From Curtobacterium sp. MCSS17_007 (lineage in GTDB: Bacteria; Actinomycetota; Actinomycetes; Actinomycetales; Microbacteriaceae), in assembly GCF_003234175.2 (NCBI RefSeq), contig NZ_CP126257.1:992001-1056000 (forward strand): a DNA stretch of 64,000 nucleotides, in the 5' to 3' direction. The translations under genes and the position numbers were made by a program. The notes below the pieces were generated by a model that had not been told where the DNA came from, searched no databases, and was given only the letters and a program-made list of their open reading frames with translations. Positions 1 to 7,341 of this stretch are shown one piece after another. Within the stretch, counting starts at the first letter, position 1; every line of letters begins with the position of its first letter.

Positions 1-588
1 CGAGGCGTAGGGGCCGTCACCCCGGAGCCCCGCGACGATCCGCTCGACGACCTCGGGAGCCTTGTTCTGCGAGAGCTTCGCGCGTGCGTCGAACCGGGTG
101 ACCCGGACGCGGATGCCGACGGTGCCCTTCGCCATGCGCCGGGCCGTGTCCTCGTCGACCTCGAGGGACACCGGTTCGGGCATGACCCGCTCGAAGTGGT
201 CGACCAGCTCGCCGAGCACGCGGAAGTTCTCCTCGTCGGACAGGATCTCCGGCGTCCCCCAGCAGTGCGCCGTCACGTGGTTCCAGGTCGGGACGAACTG
301 CTCCGGCGGGTACCAGGCGGGGGAGACGTACCCGTGCGGACCCTGGAAGACGACGAGGACCTCGTGCTGTCCGAGCTCGTGCGCGACCTCGTCCGGCCTG
401 CCGACGTGCGACACGAGGACGAGGTGGTCGGGATCGTCGTCCGGGCCCGGCGCCTCGAGCAGGAAGGGGTAGTGCGAGGCGACGAGCCCCGAAGCGGTGT
501 GCGAGACGATCGTCGCCCACGGGTGCCCGTCGATCAGGCGCCGCACCTCGTCGACGTCGGTCATCAGGAAGTGGGGTGTGTGCCGCAT
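1..588 (-). CDS. FMN-binding negative transcriptional regulator, PaiB family (partial)
   Basis: The reverse-strand frame is open from ATG at 588 to the left edge, so the C-terminus is missing; at least 196 codons are present. It begins MRHTPHFLMTDVDEV, followed by a block like GHPWATIVSHTASGL and then WYPPEQFVPTWNH. This N-terminal layout and the Trp/Tyr-rich middle are typical of PaiB-type proteins with a split-barrel FMN-binding fold. Members are annotated as regulators or flavin-binding proteins; the true substrate is unknown. An in-frame ATG at 606 is an alternative start, but the MRHTPHF start matches family members better. It is divergent from the serine hydrolase at 622, with only 33 bp between the starts. 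Codon use looks ordinary for the window. Confidence 0.85.
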   Translation of the reverse strand, partial: MRHTPHFLMTDVDEVRRLIDGHPWATIVSHTASGLVASHYPFLLEAPGPDDDPDHLVLVSHVGRPDEVAHELGQHEVLVVFQGPHGYVSPAWYPPEQFVPTWNHVTAHCWGTPEILSDEENFRVLGELVDHFERVMPEPVSLEVDEDTARRMAKGTVGIRVRVTRFDARAKLSQNKAPEVVERIVAGLRGDGPYAS

Positions 589-621
589 GCGACGAGCGTG
601 GCACATGCCAGGCTGGTCGGC

Positions 622-2028
622 ATGGAGAAGCGCGCCGCGTACGAGTCCGTCCTGCCGTACATCCGTGAGTGGATCGACTACAAGGTGTGGCAGCTCCGGC
701 TCCCCGGCGTGCAGGTCGCGATCGGCTTCGAGGACGAGGTGCTCTTCTCGGAGGCCTGGGGGTACGCCGACGTCGAAGCGGGGCGACGCCTGACGACCAC
801 GGACCTGTTCCGGATCGCGTCGCACTCGAAGACGTTCACCGCGACCGCGCTGCTGCAGCTCGCCGACGCCGGCGCGCTCCGGCTCGACGACACCGTCGGC
901 TCGTTCGTGCCCGCGCTCGTCGAGGCGGGCTCTCCGATCGCCGACGCCACGGTGCGCGAGCTGATGGAGATGGGTGGTGGCGTGGTCCGCGACGGTGCCG
1001 ACGGTGACCACTGGGCGCTCGACCACCCGTTCCCGGATTCCGACCAGCTCGTCACGCTCGTGGTCGAGGGCGGCGCGAAGGTGCCCGTCGGGTCCGCCTT
1101 CAACTACTCGAACCTCGGCTACGGCCTGCTCGGGCTCGTGATCGAGGCCGTCACCGGCACGTCCTACGCCGAGCACGTCCGGAGCGCGATCGTCGAGCCG
1201 CTCGGGCTGACCGGCACGGGCCCGGAGTTCGACCCCGCCCGCGAGGACGAGTTCGTCGTCGGCTACACGGGCCTGCACACCGCGCGGACCCGCGCGCGCG
1301 TCCCGCACGTGACGACCGGGGCGCTCGCCGCGGCGACGGGCTTCCACGGCACCGCGTCCGACCTCGTCCGGTACTTCTCGGCGCACGTGCCCGGTCGGGG
1401 CTCGCTGCTCTCGGACCACGCGAAGCGGCTGGCGCAGCGGAAGGCGTGGAGCGCGCTCGACAGCGACCCGGCCGCGCGCGGCTACGGCGCGGGGTTCATC
1501 GTCGACCGGATCGGCGGGCGGGAGGTGCGCGGGCACTCCGGCGGGTTCCCCGGGCAGATCACGCAGTCGGTGTTCGACCCGGCGTCGTCACTCGTGGTCT
1601 CCGTCCTGACGAGCAGCGCGACCGGCCCCGCGGGCATGCTGGCGACCGGCATCGTGCACCTGCTCGACGCCGCTGCCGACGAGCAGGCTCCCGGTCCCGA
1701 GCTGCCCGAGGGCGTGGACACCGATCGGTACACGGGACGGTTCACCACGTTCGAGGGCATCACCGACGTCGCCCGGATCGGCGATCGTCTGCTCGCGATC
1801 GACCCCACCCAGCCCGTCCCCACGGAGTCGCCGGTGCGGCTCGCGGTCGTCGACGAGGACACACTCCTCATGGCGTCGGGCAACCGCTTCGGCTCGGTCG
1901 ACGAGCGCATCACCTACACACGGGACGAGACCGGCACCGTCGTGTCGTTCCGCGGGGACAGCGGCATGACGCACCGCCCGTGGTCGGTGCCCGGGGAGAC
2001 CCCCGAGGTCGCCGCCGCCCTCGTCTGA
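622..2028 (+). CDS. Serine hydrolase, beta-lactamase / class C PBP family
   Basis: A 468-aa protein with the three class C signatures in order: SxxK as SHSK (S67, K70), YSN at 162-164 and HSGG at 305-308. These make the acyl-serine active site of penicillin-binding-protein-like esterases and D-aminopeptidases. No signal peptide is visible, so a cytoplasmic esterase or peptidase is more likely than a secreted beta-lactamase. The frame is open far upstream (to 196), but ATG 622 fits the family start and is preceded by CAGGCT seven bases before it, a leaderless-type promoter also seen at 3754. The region after about residue 370 is a small beta-rich domain of the kind often found behind such hydrolases. 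The substrate cannot be assigned. Confidence 0.88.
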   Translation: MEKRAAYESVLPYIREWIDYKVWQLRLPGVQVAIGFEDEVLFSEAWGYADVEAGRRLTTTDLFRIASHSKTFTATALLQLADAGALRLDDTVGSFVPALVEAGSPIADATVRELMEMGGGVVRDGADGDHWALDHPFPDSDQLVTLVVEGGAKVPVGSAFNYSNLGYGLLGLVIEAVTGTSYAEHVRSAIVEPLGLTGTGPEFDPAREDEFVVGYTGLHTARTRARVPHVTTGALAAATGFHGTASDLVRYFSAHVPGRGSLLSDHAKRLAQRKAWSALDSDPAARGYGAGFIVDRIGGREVRGHSGGFPGQITQSVFDPASSLVVSVLTSSATGPAGMLATGIVHLLDAAADEQAPGPELPEGVDTDRYTGRFTTFEGITDVARIGDRLLAIDPTQPVPTESPVRLAVVDEDTLLMASGNRFGSVDERITYTRDETGTVVSFRGDSGMTHRPWSVPGETPEVAAALV

Positions 2029-2121
2029 CGGCGCGTCCGGCGCAGGCCGGGGGATAACCCCACCCCCGATCCGGGAGACGGCAGGATGGGACGTGGGGAC
2101 GGGCTCCGGGAGGCTGGACCC

Positions 2122-3726
2122 ATGACCGACACCGACCGCCTCGACCAGGCCGAGACCGTCCCGCTGGACGACCACGCCGCCGATCGTGCACCGACCGTCC
2201 CGCTCGACGGAACCGTGCACCAGGGAGCCACGAAGCCGATGCCCGAACAGCACCCCACGCCCGACGCCGGTCCTCCCACGGCGCCGTCGGGCTGGGCTGC
2301 GACGCCGACGGCGGGGCAGGCGTCCGCACCGGGGCAGTCGCCCTTCGCCGCCGGGCAGCCGCCGTTCGCCGCCGCGGGCGCGTCGGGGAGCGGGGGCGGT
2401 GCCGGCTCGGGCATGACCGCCGGCCGGTTCTACCGCGAGGCCTGGCGCCGCCTGCCGCGCGACTTCGGGTACATGGCACTGACCGCCGTGCTGCTCTGCA
2501 CACTCTACGCGGCGTTCCCCGCAGCGCTGTTCGGTCGGGGCCTGCGCGACCTGTTCAACCCGTTCGTGCTCCTGATGTTCTTCATCGCGCTGTTCGTGGC
2601 GCGGTGGCTCGGCCAGTTCGAGAAGCTCCGCATCGGCTGGGCCGACCCGCGGCCGATCCGTCCGGTGGACTGGACGCCGCGGTGGCAGCAGAACTGGTGG
2701 ACGCGCACCGGCTCCGCGGTGGCGAACCCGCACTACTGGCTCTACCTGCTGCACGCGGCCGTGGTCTACCCGCTCGCTGCCCTGGTGACCGTCGGGGCCG
2801 GGGTCCTGCTCGCCGTCGGGTTCGCGTGGCCCCTGGCCGTCGGCGCGGCGTGGAGCCTGGGCGGGGTCGGTGGACTGTACTTCCCGAGCTGGGACACCGG
2901 CTTCGTGGGAGGTGTCGCGCTCCTCGGCCTGCTGTCGATGGCTGCGTCCGTCCTGCTCCTGCCGCTCTGGGCACGCGGCTCCGTGCTCGCCCATTACTGG
3001 ATCGATTTCGGCCTGCTCGGCGGGTTCCGTGCCGAGCAGCTCGAGCAGCGCGTCGCCGGGCTGCAGGCGTCCCGTGCGGGCGCCGTGACCGCCGAGGGTC
3101 AGACGCTCCGGCAGATCGAGCGCGACCTGCACGACGGCCCGCAGCAGCGGCTCGTCCGGCTCCGCATGGACCTGGCCGCCGCCGAGCGCGCCTTCGACCG
3201 CGACCCGGAGAAGGCGAAGCAGCTCATCGGCGAGGCCACAGAGCACGCGCAGGACGCCCTCGACGAACTGCGCGCCCTGTCCCGGGGCTTCGCGCCGCCG
3301 ATCCTGCTCGACCGCGGCCTGGTCGCCGCGCTCGAGGCCCTGGTGGCACGCACCCCGATCCCCGTGGGGCTCGACGTCCGCCTGCCCGAAGGGCTCGAGC
3401 TGGCGACGGAGATCCAGCGCAACGTGTACTTCACGGTCAGCGAGCTGCTGACGAACACGATGAAGCACGCGGGTGCCTCGACCGCGGGGGTGTACCTCGG
3501 ACTCATCGTCGACGCCTCCGGTCTCTGGTACCTGACCGTCAGCGTCACCGACGACGGCCGGGGCGGCGCCCGACCGCAGGAGGGGCACGGGCTCGAGGGG
3601 CTGACCGGCCGGATGCGGGCACTCGACGGCGAGCTCGTCGTGAACAGCCCCGAGGGCGGCCCGACCGAGGTCACCGCGCGCATCCCGCTCGGCGCCCTGA
3701 ACGGCGTGCCCGTCGGCCGCGTCTGA
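2122..3726 (+). CDS. Two-component sensor histidine kinase, NarL/HisKA_3 type
   Basis: A 534-aa membrane sensor. The first ~100 residues are Pro/Ala/Gly-rich and probably disordered, then come about four to five hydrophobic helices (roughly residues 115-300). A dimerisation helix follows with the phospho-acceptor in RDLHDGPQQR (H337), and an HATPase_c domain with SELLTNTMKHA and DDGRGGARPQEGHG. LHDGPQQ is diagnostic of the HisKA_3 family that pairs with LuxR-type regulators. The start is set by GGGAGG eight bases before ATG 2122; the frame has an ATG at 2086 that is less likely. The partner regulator starts 41 bp downstream. The signal is unknown; similar four-TM sensors often respond to envelope stress. 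Confidence 0.92.
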   Translation: MTDTDRLDQAETVPLDDHAADRAPTVPLDGTVHQGATKPMPEQHPTPDAGPPTAPSGWAATPTAGQASAPGQSPFAAGQPPFAAAGASGSGGGAGSGMTAGRFYREAWRRLPRDFGYMALTAVLLCTLYAAFPAALFGRGLRDLFNPFVLLMFFIALFVARWLGQFEKLRIGWADPRPIRPVDWTPRWQQNWWTRTGSAVANPHYWLYLLHAAVVYPLAALVTVGAGVLLAVGFAWPLAVGAAWSLGGVGGLYFPSWDTGFVGGVALLGLLSMAASVLLLPLWARGSVLAHYWIDFGLLGGFRAEQLEQRVAGLQASRAGAVTAEGQTLRQIERDLHDGPQQRLVRLRMDLAAAERAFDRDPEKAKQLIGEATEHAQDALDELRALSRGFAPPILLDRGLVAALEALVARTPIPVGLDVRLPEGLELATEIQRNVYFTVSELLTNTMKHAGASTAGVYLGLIVDASGLWYLTVSVTDDGRGGARPQEGHGLEGLTGRMRALDGELVVNSPEGGPTEVTARIPLGALNGVPVGRV

Positions 3727-3753
3727 AGCCGCGGGGAGCACCGACGCTCCCAC

Positions 3754-3766
3754 TAGGCTGGTCGGC
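3754..3766 (+). promoter_or_regulatory. Leaderless-type promoter of the response regulator
   Basis: TAGGCT (3754-3759) sits seven bases before ATG 3767 with no ribosome binding site, the arrangement of a leaderless actinobacterial transcript. The 15-mer AGGCTGGTCGGCATG here is identical to the one before the hydrolase gene at 609-623. Confidence 0.55.
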
Positions 3767-4429
3767 ATGAGCGACGGCCCGGGTGCAGCACGCATCCGGG
3801 CCGTCGTCGTCGACGACGCCGTGCTCCTGCGCGAGGGGCTCGCGCGCGTGCTGGACGAGGCCGGGATCGACGTCGTCGGTCAGTACGCCGACGCCGACAC
3901 GTTCCTCGCCACGCTGCCGCACGACGCCCCCGACGTGGTCGTGATGGACGTGCGGATGCCGCCGACCTTCACCGACGAGGGCGTGCGTGCCGCCGTCGAG
4001 ACCCGCCGCGTCGCCCCCGGCACCGGGGTCCTGCTGCTGTCCCAGTACGTCGAGGCCACCTACGCGGAGGACGTCCTCGCCGCCGGCGCGACGGGCATCG
4101 GGTACCTGCTCAAGGACCGTGTGACCCGGCTCGAGGAGATCGACGACGCCGTCCGCCGCATCGCCGGTGGGGGCACCGTGCTCGACCCCGAGGTCGTCAC
4201 GCAGCTCATGGGACGCCGACGCGACCCGCTCGCCGCGCTGACACCGCGGGAGCGCGAGGTGCTCGGACTCATGGCCGAGGGCCGCACGAACGCCGCGATC
4301 GCCCGCGCGCTGGTGATCGGCACCGGCGCGGTCGAGAAGCACGTGTCGAGCATCTTCGGCAAGCTCGCGCTCGAGGACACCGGTGAGGACCACCGCCGCG
4401 TCCTCGCCGTCCTCGCCTACCTCGGCTGA
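3767..4429 (+). CDS. Response regulator, NarL/LuxR family
   Basis: A 220-aa regulator: an N-terminal receiver domain (phospho-acceptor D61 in VVMDVRMPP, acidic pair in VVVDDA, Lys in YLLKDR) followed by a LuxR-type helix-turn-helix (LTPREREVLGLMAEG to about residue 205). It is the evident partner of the upstream kinase. The receiver surface carries an unusual LLSQYVEATYAED stretch, which is common in this subfamily. Its own TAGGCT element just before the ATG suggests it can be transcribed separately from the kinase. DNA targets are not visible. The coding end lies 13 bp before the GTG of the exporter gene. Confidence 0.93.
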   Translation: MSDGPGAARIRAVVVDDAVLLREGLARVLDEAGIDVVGQYADADTFLATLPHDAPDVVVMDVRMPPTFTDEGVRAAVETRRVAPGTGVLLLSQYVEATYAEDVLAAGATGIGYLLKDRVTRLEEIDDAVRRIAGGGTVLDPEVVTQLMGRRRDPLAALTPREREVLGLMAEGRTNAAIARALVIGTGAVEKHVSSIFGKLALEDTGEDHRRVLAVLAYLG

Positions 4430-4442
4430 CCGCGACCACGCC

Positions 4443-5330
4443 GTGAACCGCGTCCCCGCACCGCTCCTCGCGCTCGCCGCGATGGTGTCCGTGCAGATCG
4501 GTGCGGCGGTCGCGAAGACCCGCTTCGACGAGGTCGCACCGGTCGGCGCAGCCACGCTCCGGCTCGTCATCGGCGCCGTCGTGCTCGTGCTCCTCGTCCG
4601 GCCTCGCGTGCGGCACTGGACCCGGGGGCAGTGGACGGCGGCGGTGCTGCTCGGGCTGGCGCTCGGCGGCATGAACGTGTTCATCTACGTGGCGTTCGCG
4701 AGCATCCCGATCGGCGTCGCCGTGACGATCGAGTTCCTCGGACCGCTCGCCCTGTCGCTCGTGCACACCCGGCGGTGGCGCGACGTCACCTGGGCGCTCC
4801 TGGCGCTCGCCGGTGTCGTGCTGCTGGGCGTCGGGCCCGCCGCGGTCACCGCAGTGGGCGGTGTCGTCGCTGCCGTCGCGGCGGCCGCGTGCTGGGCGGG
4901 CTACATCGTGATGAACCAGCGCGTCGGTGCCGCGATCCCCGGTGTCGACGGGCTCGCGGTCTCGATGGTCGTCGCGATGCTCGTGTCGCTGCCGACCGGG
5001 CTCCTGCCCGCGGTCGACGGTGTCGTCGCAGCACCGTCGCTGCTGCTCGTGTTCGCGGGGGTCGCGGTCCTGTCGAGCGTGCTCCCGTACGCGCTCGAGA
5101 TGCTCGCCCTGCGGCGCATGCCGACCCGGGTGTTCGGGGTGCTGCAGAGCCTCGGCCCGGCGATCGCCGCCCTGGCGGGCCTGGTCGTCCTGCGCGAGGG
5201 CCTGGCGGCGCAGGAGGTCGTCGCCCTCGCCTGCGTGAGCGTCGCGAGCATCGGGGTCACGCTGTCGGCGCGACGCGGACGCATCCGGCCGGCCGCGGGA
5301 CGGACAGGAGGCGCGGGGCAGGTTCCCTGA
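4443..5330 (+). CDS. EamA/RhtA-family inner-membrane exporter
   Basis: A 295-aa protein with about ten hydrophobic helices arranged as two EamA repeats of five; the pattern (PVGAATLRLVIGA, then FASIPIGVAVTIEFLGPLALSL) is that of RhtA-like threonine/homoserine or drug/metabolite exporters. The open frame reaches back to 4383, inside the response regulator, so GTG 4443 (VNRVPAPLLALAAMV) is chosen as the first sensible start after that gene. No clear Shine-Dalgarno sequence is present. Substrate is unknown: an amino acid exporter is the best guess from similarity to RhtA. It ends in a hairpin shared with the convergent small gene at 5367. Confidence 0.85.
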   Translation: MNRVPAPLLALAAMVSVQIGAAVAKTRFDEVAPVGAATLRLVIGAVVLVLLVRPRVRHWTRGQWTAAVLLGLALGGMNVFIYVAFASIPIGVAVTIEFLGPLALSLVHTRRWRDVTWALLALAGVVLLGVGPAAVTAVGGVVAAVAAAACWAGYIVMNQRVGAAIPGVDGLAVSMVVAMLVSLPTGLLPAVDGVVAAPSLLLVFAGVAVLSSVLPYALEMLALRRMPTRVFGVLQSLGPAIAALAGLVVLREGLAAQEVVALACVSVASIGVTLSARRGRIRPAAGRTGGAGQVP

Positions 5331-5357
5331 CGTCGGGAACGTCCGCCGCGCCTCCCG
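5308..5357. terminator. Bidirectional hairpin between the exporter gene and the small gene
   Basis: GGAGGCGCGG (from 5308) pairs with CCGCGCCTCC further on, and an inner GTTCCC/GGGAAC pair closes the loop. It overlaps the exporter stop region and lies just beyond the convergent small gene. The outer arm belongs to the GGGAGGCRCGG family seen in other terminators of this window. Confidence 0.6.
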
Positions 5358-5366
5358 GAAGACCGC

Positions 5367-5519
5367 CTACTCGACGCGGAGGAAGTCCGCGTACGTGGGT
5401 TCCGCCTGCACACCCGACAGGAGCGCCGGATCGTTGATCCGCCGCTCGACGTAGGCCGCGATGACCTCCGGCGGGGTGAGCACGTGGGCGACCCAGGACG
5501 GCACCTCGCGCTTCTTCAT
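5367..5519 (-). CDS. Small hypothetical protein (50 aa)
   Basis: ATG 5519 is preceded by a perfect AAGGAGG seven bases away, strong support for a real short gene. The product begins MKKREVPSWVAHVL and ends TYADFLRVE; it is soluble, with a mixed charged/amphipathic sequence and no membrane segment. A longer frame with a GTG start at 5588 exists but the ribosome binding site points to 5519. It lies 99 bp downstream, on the same strand, of the SOS-boxed gene 5619-5933 and could be cotranscribed with it. No function is recognised. Confidence 0.72.
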   Translation of the reverse strand: MKKREVPSWVAHVLTPPEVIAAYVERRINDPALLSGVQAEPTYADFLRVE

Positions 5520-5618
5520 GGTGCCTCCTTCCATCCGGTCGTCGGGACGAACTACACGATCGATGAGTATTTCGACGAACCGGTGCACACGGAACGATCC
5601 TCGGCATCCGGGCCGAAG

Positions 5619-5933
5619 TCAATGCAGTGCGTTCCCCGGATGCCGGTCCGCGCGGAGGGTGCGGTGCTTGACGGCGGAACGCCACACCCACGCGTCCGCC
5701 TGCTGCCCGAACTGCGCCCACTCCACGAGGACGGCATCGCGCGTCCAGCTCTTCGCGAAGCCCTTCACCCGGATGTGGAAGGTGGGGAACTGTATCCACG
5801 CCCACACGGGCACGGGCGTGACGGCGTGGCACACGTCGGGCCCGCGCGCCTCCTCGGACAGCGAGTAGGCGCGCGGGCGTTCGACCTCCGGGTGTTCCGG
5901 GGGCTGCCACCGGTTCTCGCGACGCCGTCCCAC
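5619..5933 (-). CDS. Small Trp-rich basic protein under an SOS-type promoter
   Basis: A 104-aa protein from GTG 5933 (the frame stays open upstream, but the promoter fixes the start). It carries seven tryptophans and three recognisable blocks: PVPVWAWIQFP (about 40-50), SWTRDAVLVEW (62-72) and DAWVWRSAVKH (80-90), with a basic tail. Short Trp-rich proteins with this pattern occur as uncharacterised proteins in Microbacteriaceae, from memory rather than a search. A perfect TCGAAC-N4-GTTCGA LexA box sits in the promoter spacer, and the -10 element is only four bases from the GTG, so the message is probably leaderless. DNA-damage induction is a strong inference; a role beside ImuB/DnaE2 is speculative. 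It has no signal peptide or membrane helix. Confidence 0.75.
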   Translation of the reverse strand: MGRRRENRWQPPEHPEVERPRAYSLSEEARGPDVCHAVTPVPVWAWIQFPTFHIRVKGFAKSWTRDAVLVEWAQFGQQADAWVWRSAVKHRTLRADRHPGNALH

Positions 5934-5937
5934 AGCG

Positions 5938-5968
5938 GTATTCGAACGTGTGTTCGAACCAACGTCAA
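5938..5968 (-). promoter_or_regulatory. SOS (LexA) box and promoter of the 104-aa gene
   Basis: Read on the reverse strand: TTGACG (-35; 5968-5963), spacer, GAATAC (-10; 5943-5938). The spacer holds TCGAACACACGTTCGA (5942-5957), a perfect match to the actinobacterial LexA consensus TCGAAC-N4-GTTCGA, with palindromy extending one more base on each side. LexA bound here would cover the -10 side of the promoter. The predicted transcription start falls on or next to GTG 5933. Confidence 0.82.
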
Positions 5969-6174
5969 GTCGAGCGCGTGCGCGCCGCGGCGACCGGCCT
6001 GTCGGCGGGCGTGTCGGTCGAGCCCGGGGTGGGGATCGTGGCGCGCATCCATTCCGATCGGTCCGCAGACAGGGGGACCAGCGTGTACCCCGTTCGTGGG
6101 CTGTCGTGTCCGCGGAACGCGAGGTGGAATGGACGGTGCAGGACACCCCTGCGCGCTTCACCCGGAGGAGCCGC

Positions 6175-7341
6175 ATGACCGTCACGCTCTCCCGCCCGCA
6201 CCCGGTACCGACCGGTGCGGTGCCGGCACCCGCAACGCTCCGCCCGCTGCCGCCCGTCGCCGTGCGGTGGCTGCTCCGCGCCGCCTTCGCGCTGCCGTAC
6301 GTCGTCCTCGCGGTGATCGCGTCGCGGATCGCCCCGACCCCGCTCCTCGAGCTCACGGGCAACCAGGTGACCATGGACCGCGCGACCGCAGCGCTCGACG
6401 GCGGCGTCGTGCAGGCCATCGGGCAGCTCTGGCCGCTGCTGTCCGGGGTACTGCTGCGCTTCATGCCGTTCGGGGTTGACGGCGCTGCGGTCCTCGGTGG
6501 CGTCACGGCCGGCGTGCTCCTGCAGCTCCTCGCGCAGGCCATGCTCCGACGTGGGCTGCCGATGCGGAAGGTCGTCGCGTTCACCATCGCCCTCGGTGCG
6601 AACCCGCTCTACGCGTTCGTCGCCCTCAACGACCTGCAGGCGTTCCTCGGCATCGCGCTCTTCGCACTCGCGGTCGTCGACATGGTGCGGTTCTTCGCGT
6701 GGGGCGACACCCAGGCGGGGTTCCGCGCCGGGCTCTCGCTGATGATGTCGACACTCCTCGACCCGATGGGGTTCGTCTACGTCGTCATCGCCGCGCTCGC
6801 GGCGCCGCTCCTCGACCTCGCGCGGCGCGGCCAGCAGGGCGTCCGGCGTGCGAACGTGCTCGTGCTCGTGTTCCCGAGTGCCGCCGTCGCGCTGTCGACG
6901 GCCGTACTCGACGTCATGGTCCTCCACGACCCGTTCGCGGCCCTGCGCGGGTCCATCGACGTCTCCGGGGAGCGTCTCGCCGGCCTGCAGCACCTCTTCG
7001 CCACCGCGGACGGGCTGCTCCTCGTGGCGATGCTCGTGGCCGGGGCGGCACTGGCGCTGCTCGTCGGCCGGCCGGGCGCGATCGCGCTCGTCGCGGCGCT
7101 GTTCGGCGGGATCATCGGCGGGTACGCGATCGGCCTGATCCCCGTCGCAGCAGCGGGCAACGTCTTCGTCACGATGCTCAGCGTCGCCATCGCGATCCTC
7201 CCGCGGGCCGGCAGCCGGGTGACCAGCGCGTTGGTCGTGCTCCTCGCCGTGCTGCAGGTGCCGCTCGCGTGGGCCGCTGCGTTCCAGCGCGAGGTCGTCG
7301 TCCAGTGGATGCACGCCCTGGTCGCGGTGGTGGCCGGATGA
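6175..7341 (+). CDS. Polytopic membrane protein, partner of the downstream glycosyltransferase
   Basis: A 388-aa protein with roughly eight to ten transmembrane helices after a short Pro-rich N-terminus. ATG 6175 has CCGGAGGAG just upstream (spacing about 5), so it is preferred over the long open frame before it. Loop features include HDPFAALRGSIDVSGERLAGLQ. It is not assigned to a family I recognise. The stop codon overlaps the glycosyltransferase start (ATGA), which argues for translational coupling and a joint role, such as polysaccharide export or an acceptor-side subunit. The last helix ends at the coupling point (VQWMHALVAVVAG). Confidence 0.82.
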   Translation: MTVTLSRPHPVPTGAVPAPATLRPLPPVAVRWLLRAAFALPYVVLAVIASRIAPTPLLELTGNQVTMDRATAALDGGVVQAIGQLWPLLSGVLLRFMPFGVDGAAVLGGVTAGVLLQLLAQAMLRRGLPMRKVVAFTIALGANPLYAFVALNDLQAFLGIALFALAVVDMVRFFAWGDTQAGFRAGLSLMMSTLLDPMGFVYVVIAALAAPLLDLARRGQQGVRRANVLVLVFPSAAVALSTAVLDVMVLHDPFAALRGSIDVSGERLAGLQHLFATADGLLLVAMLVAGAALALLVGRPGAIALVAALFGGIIGGYAIGLIPVAAAGNVFVTMLSVAIAILPRAGSRVTSALVVLLAVLQVPLAWAAAFQREVVVQWMHALVAVVAG

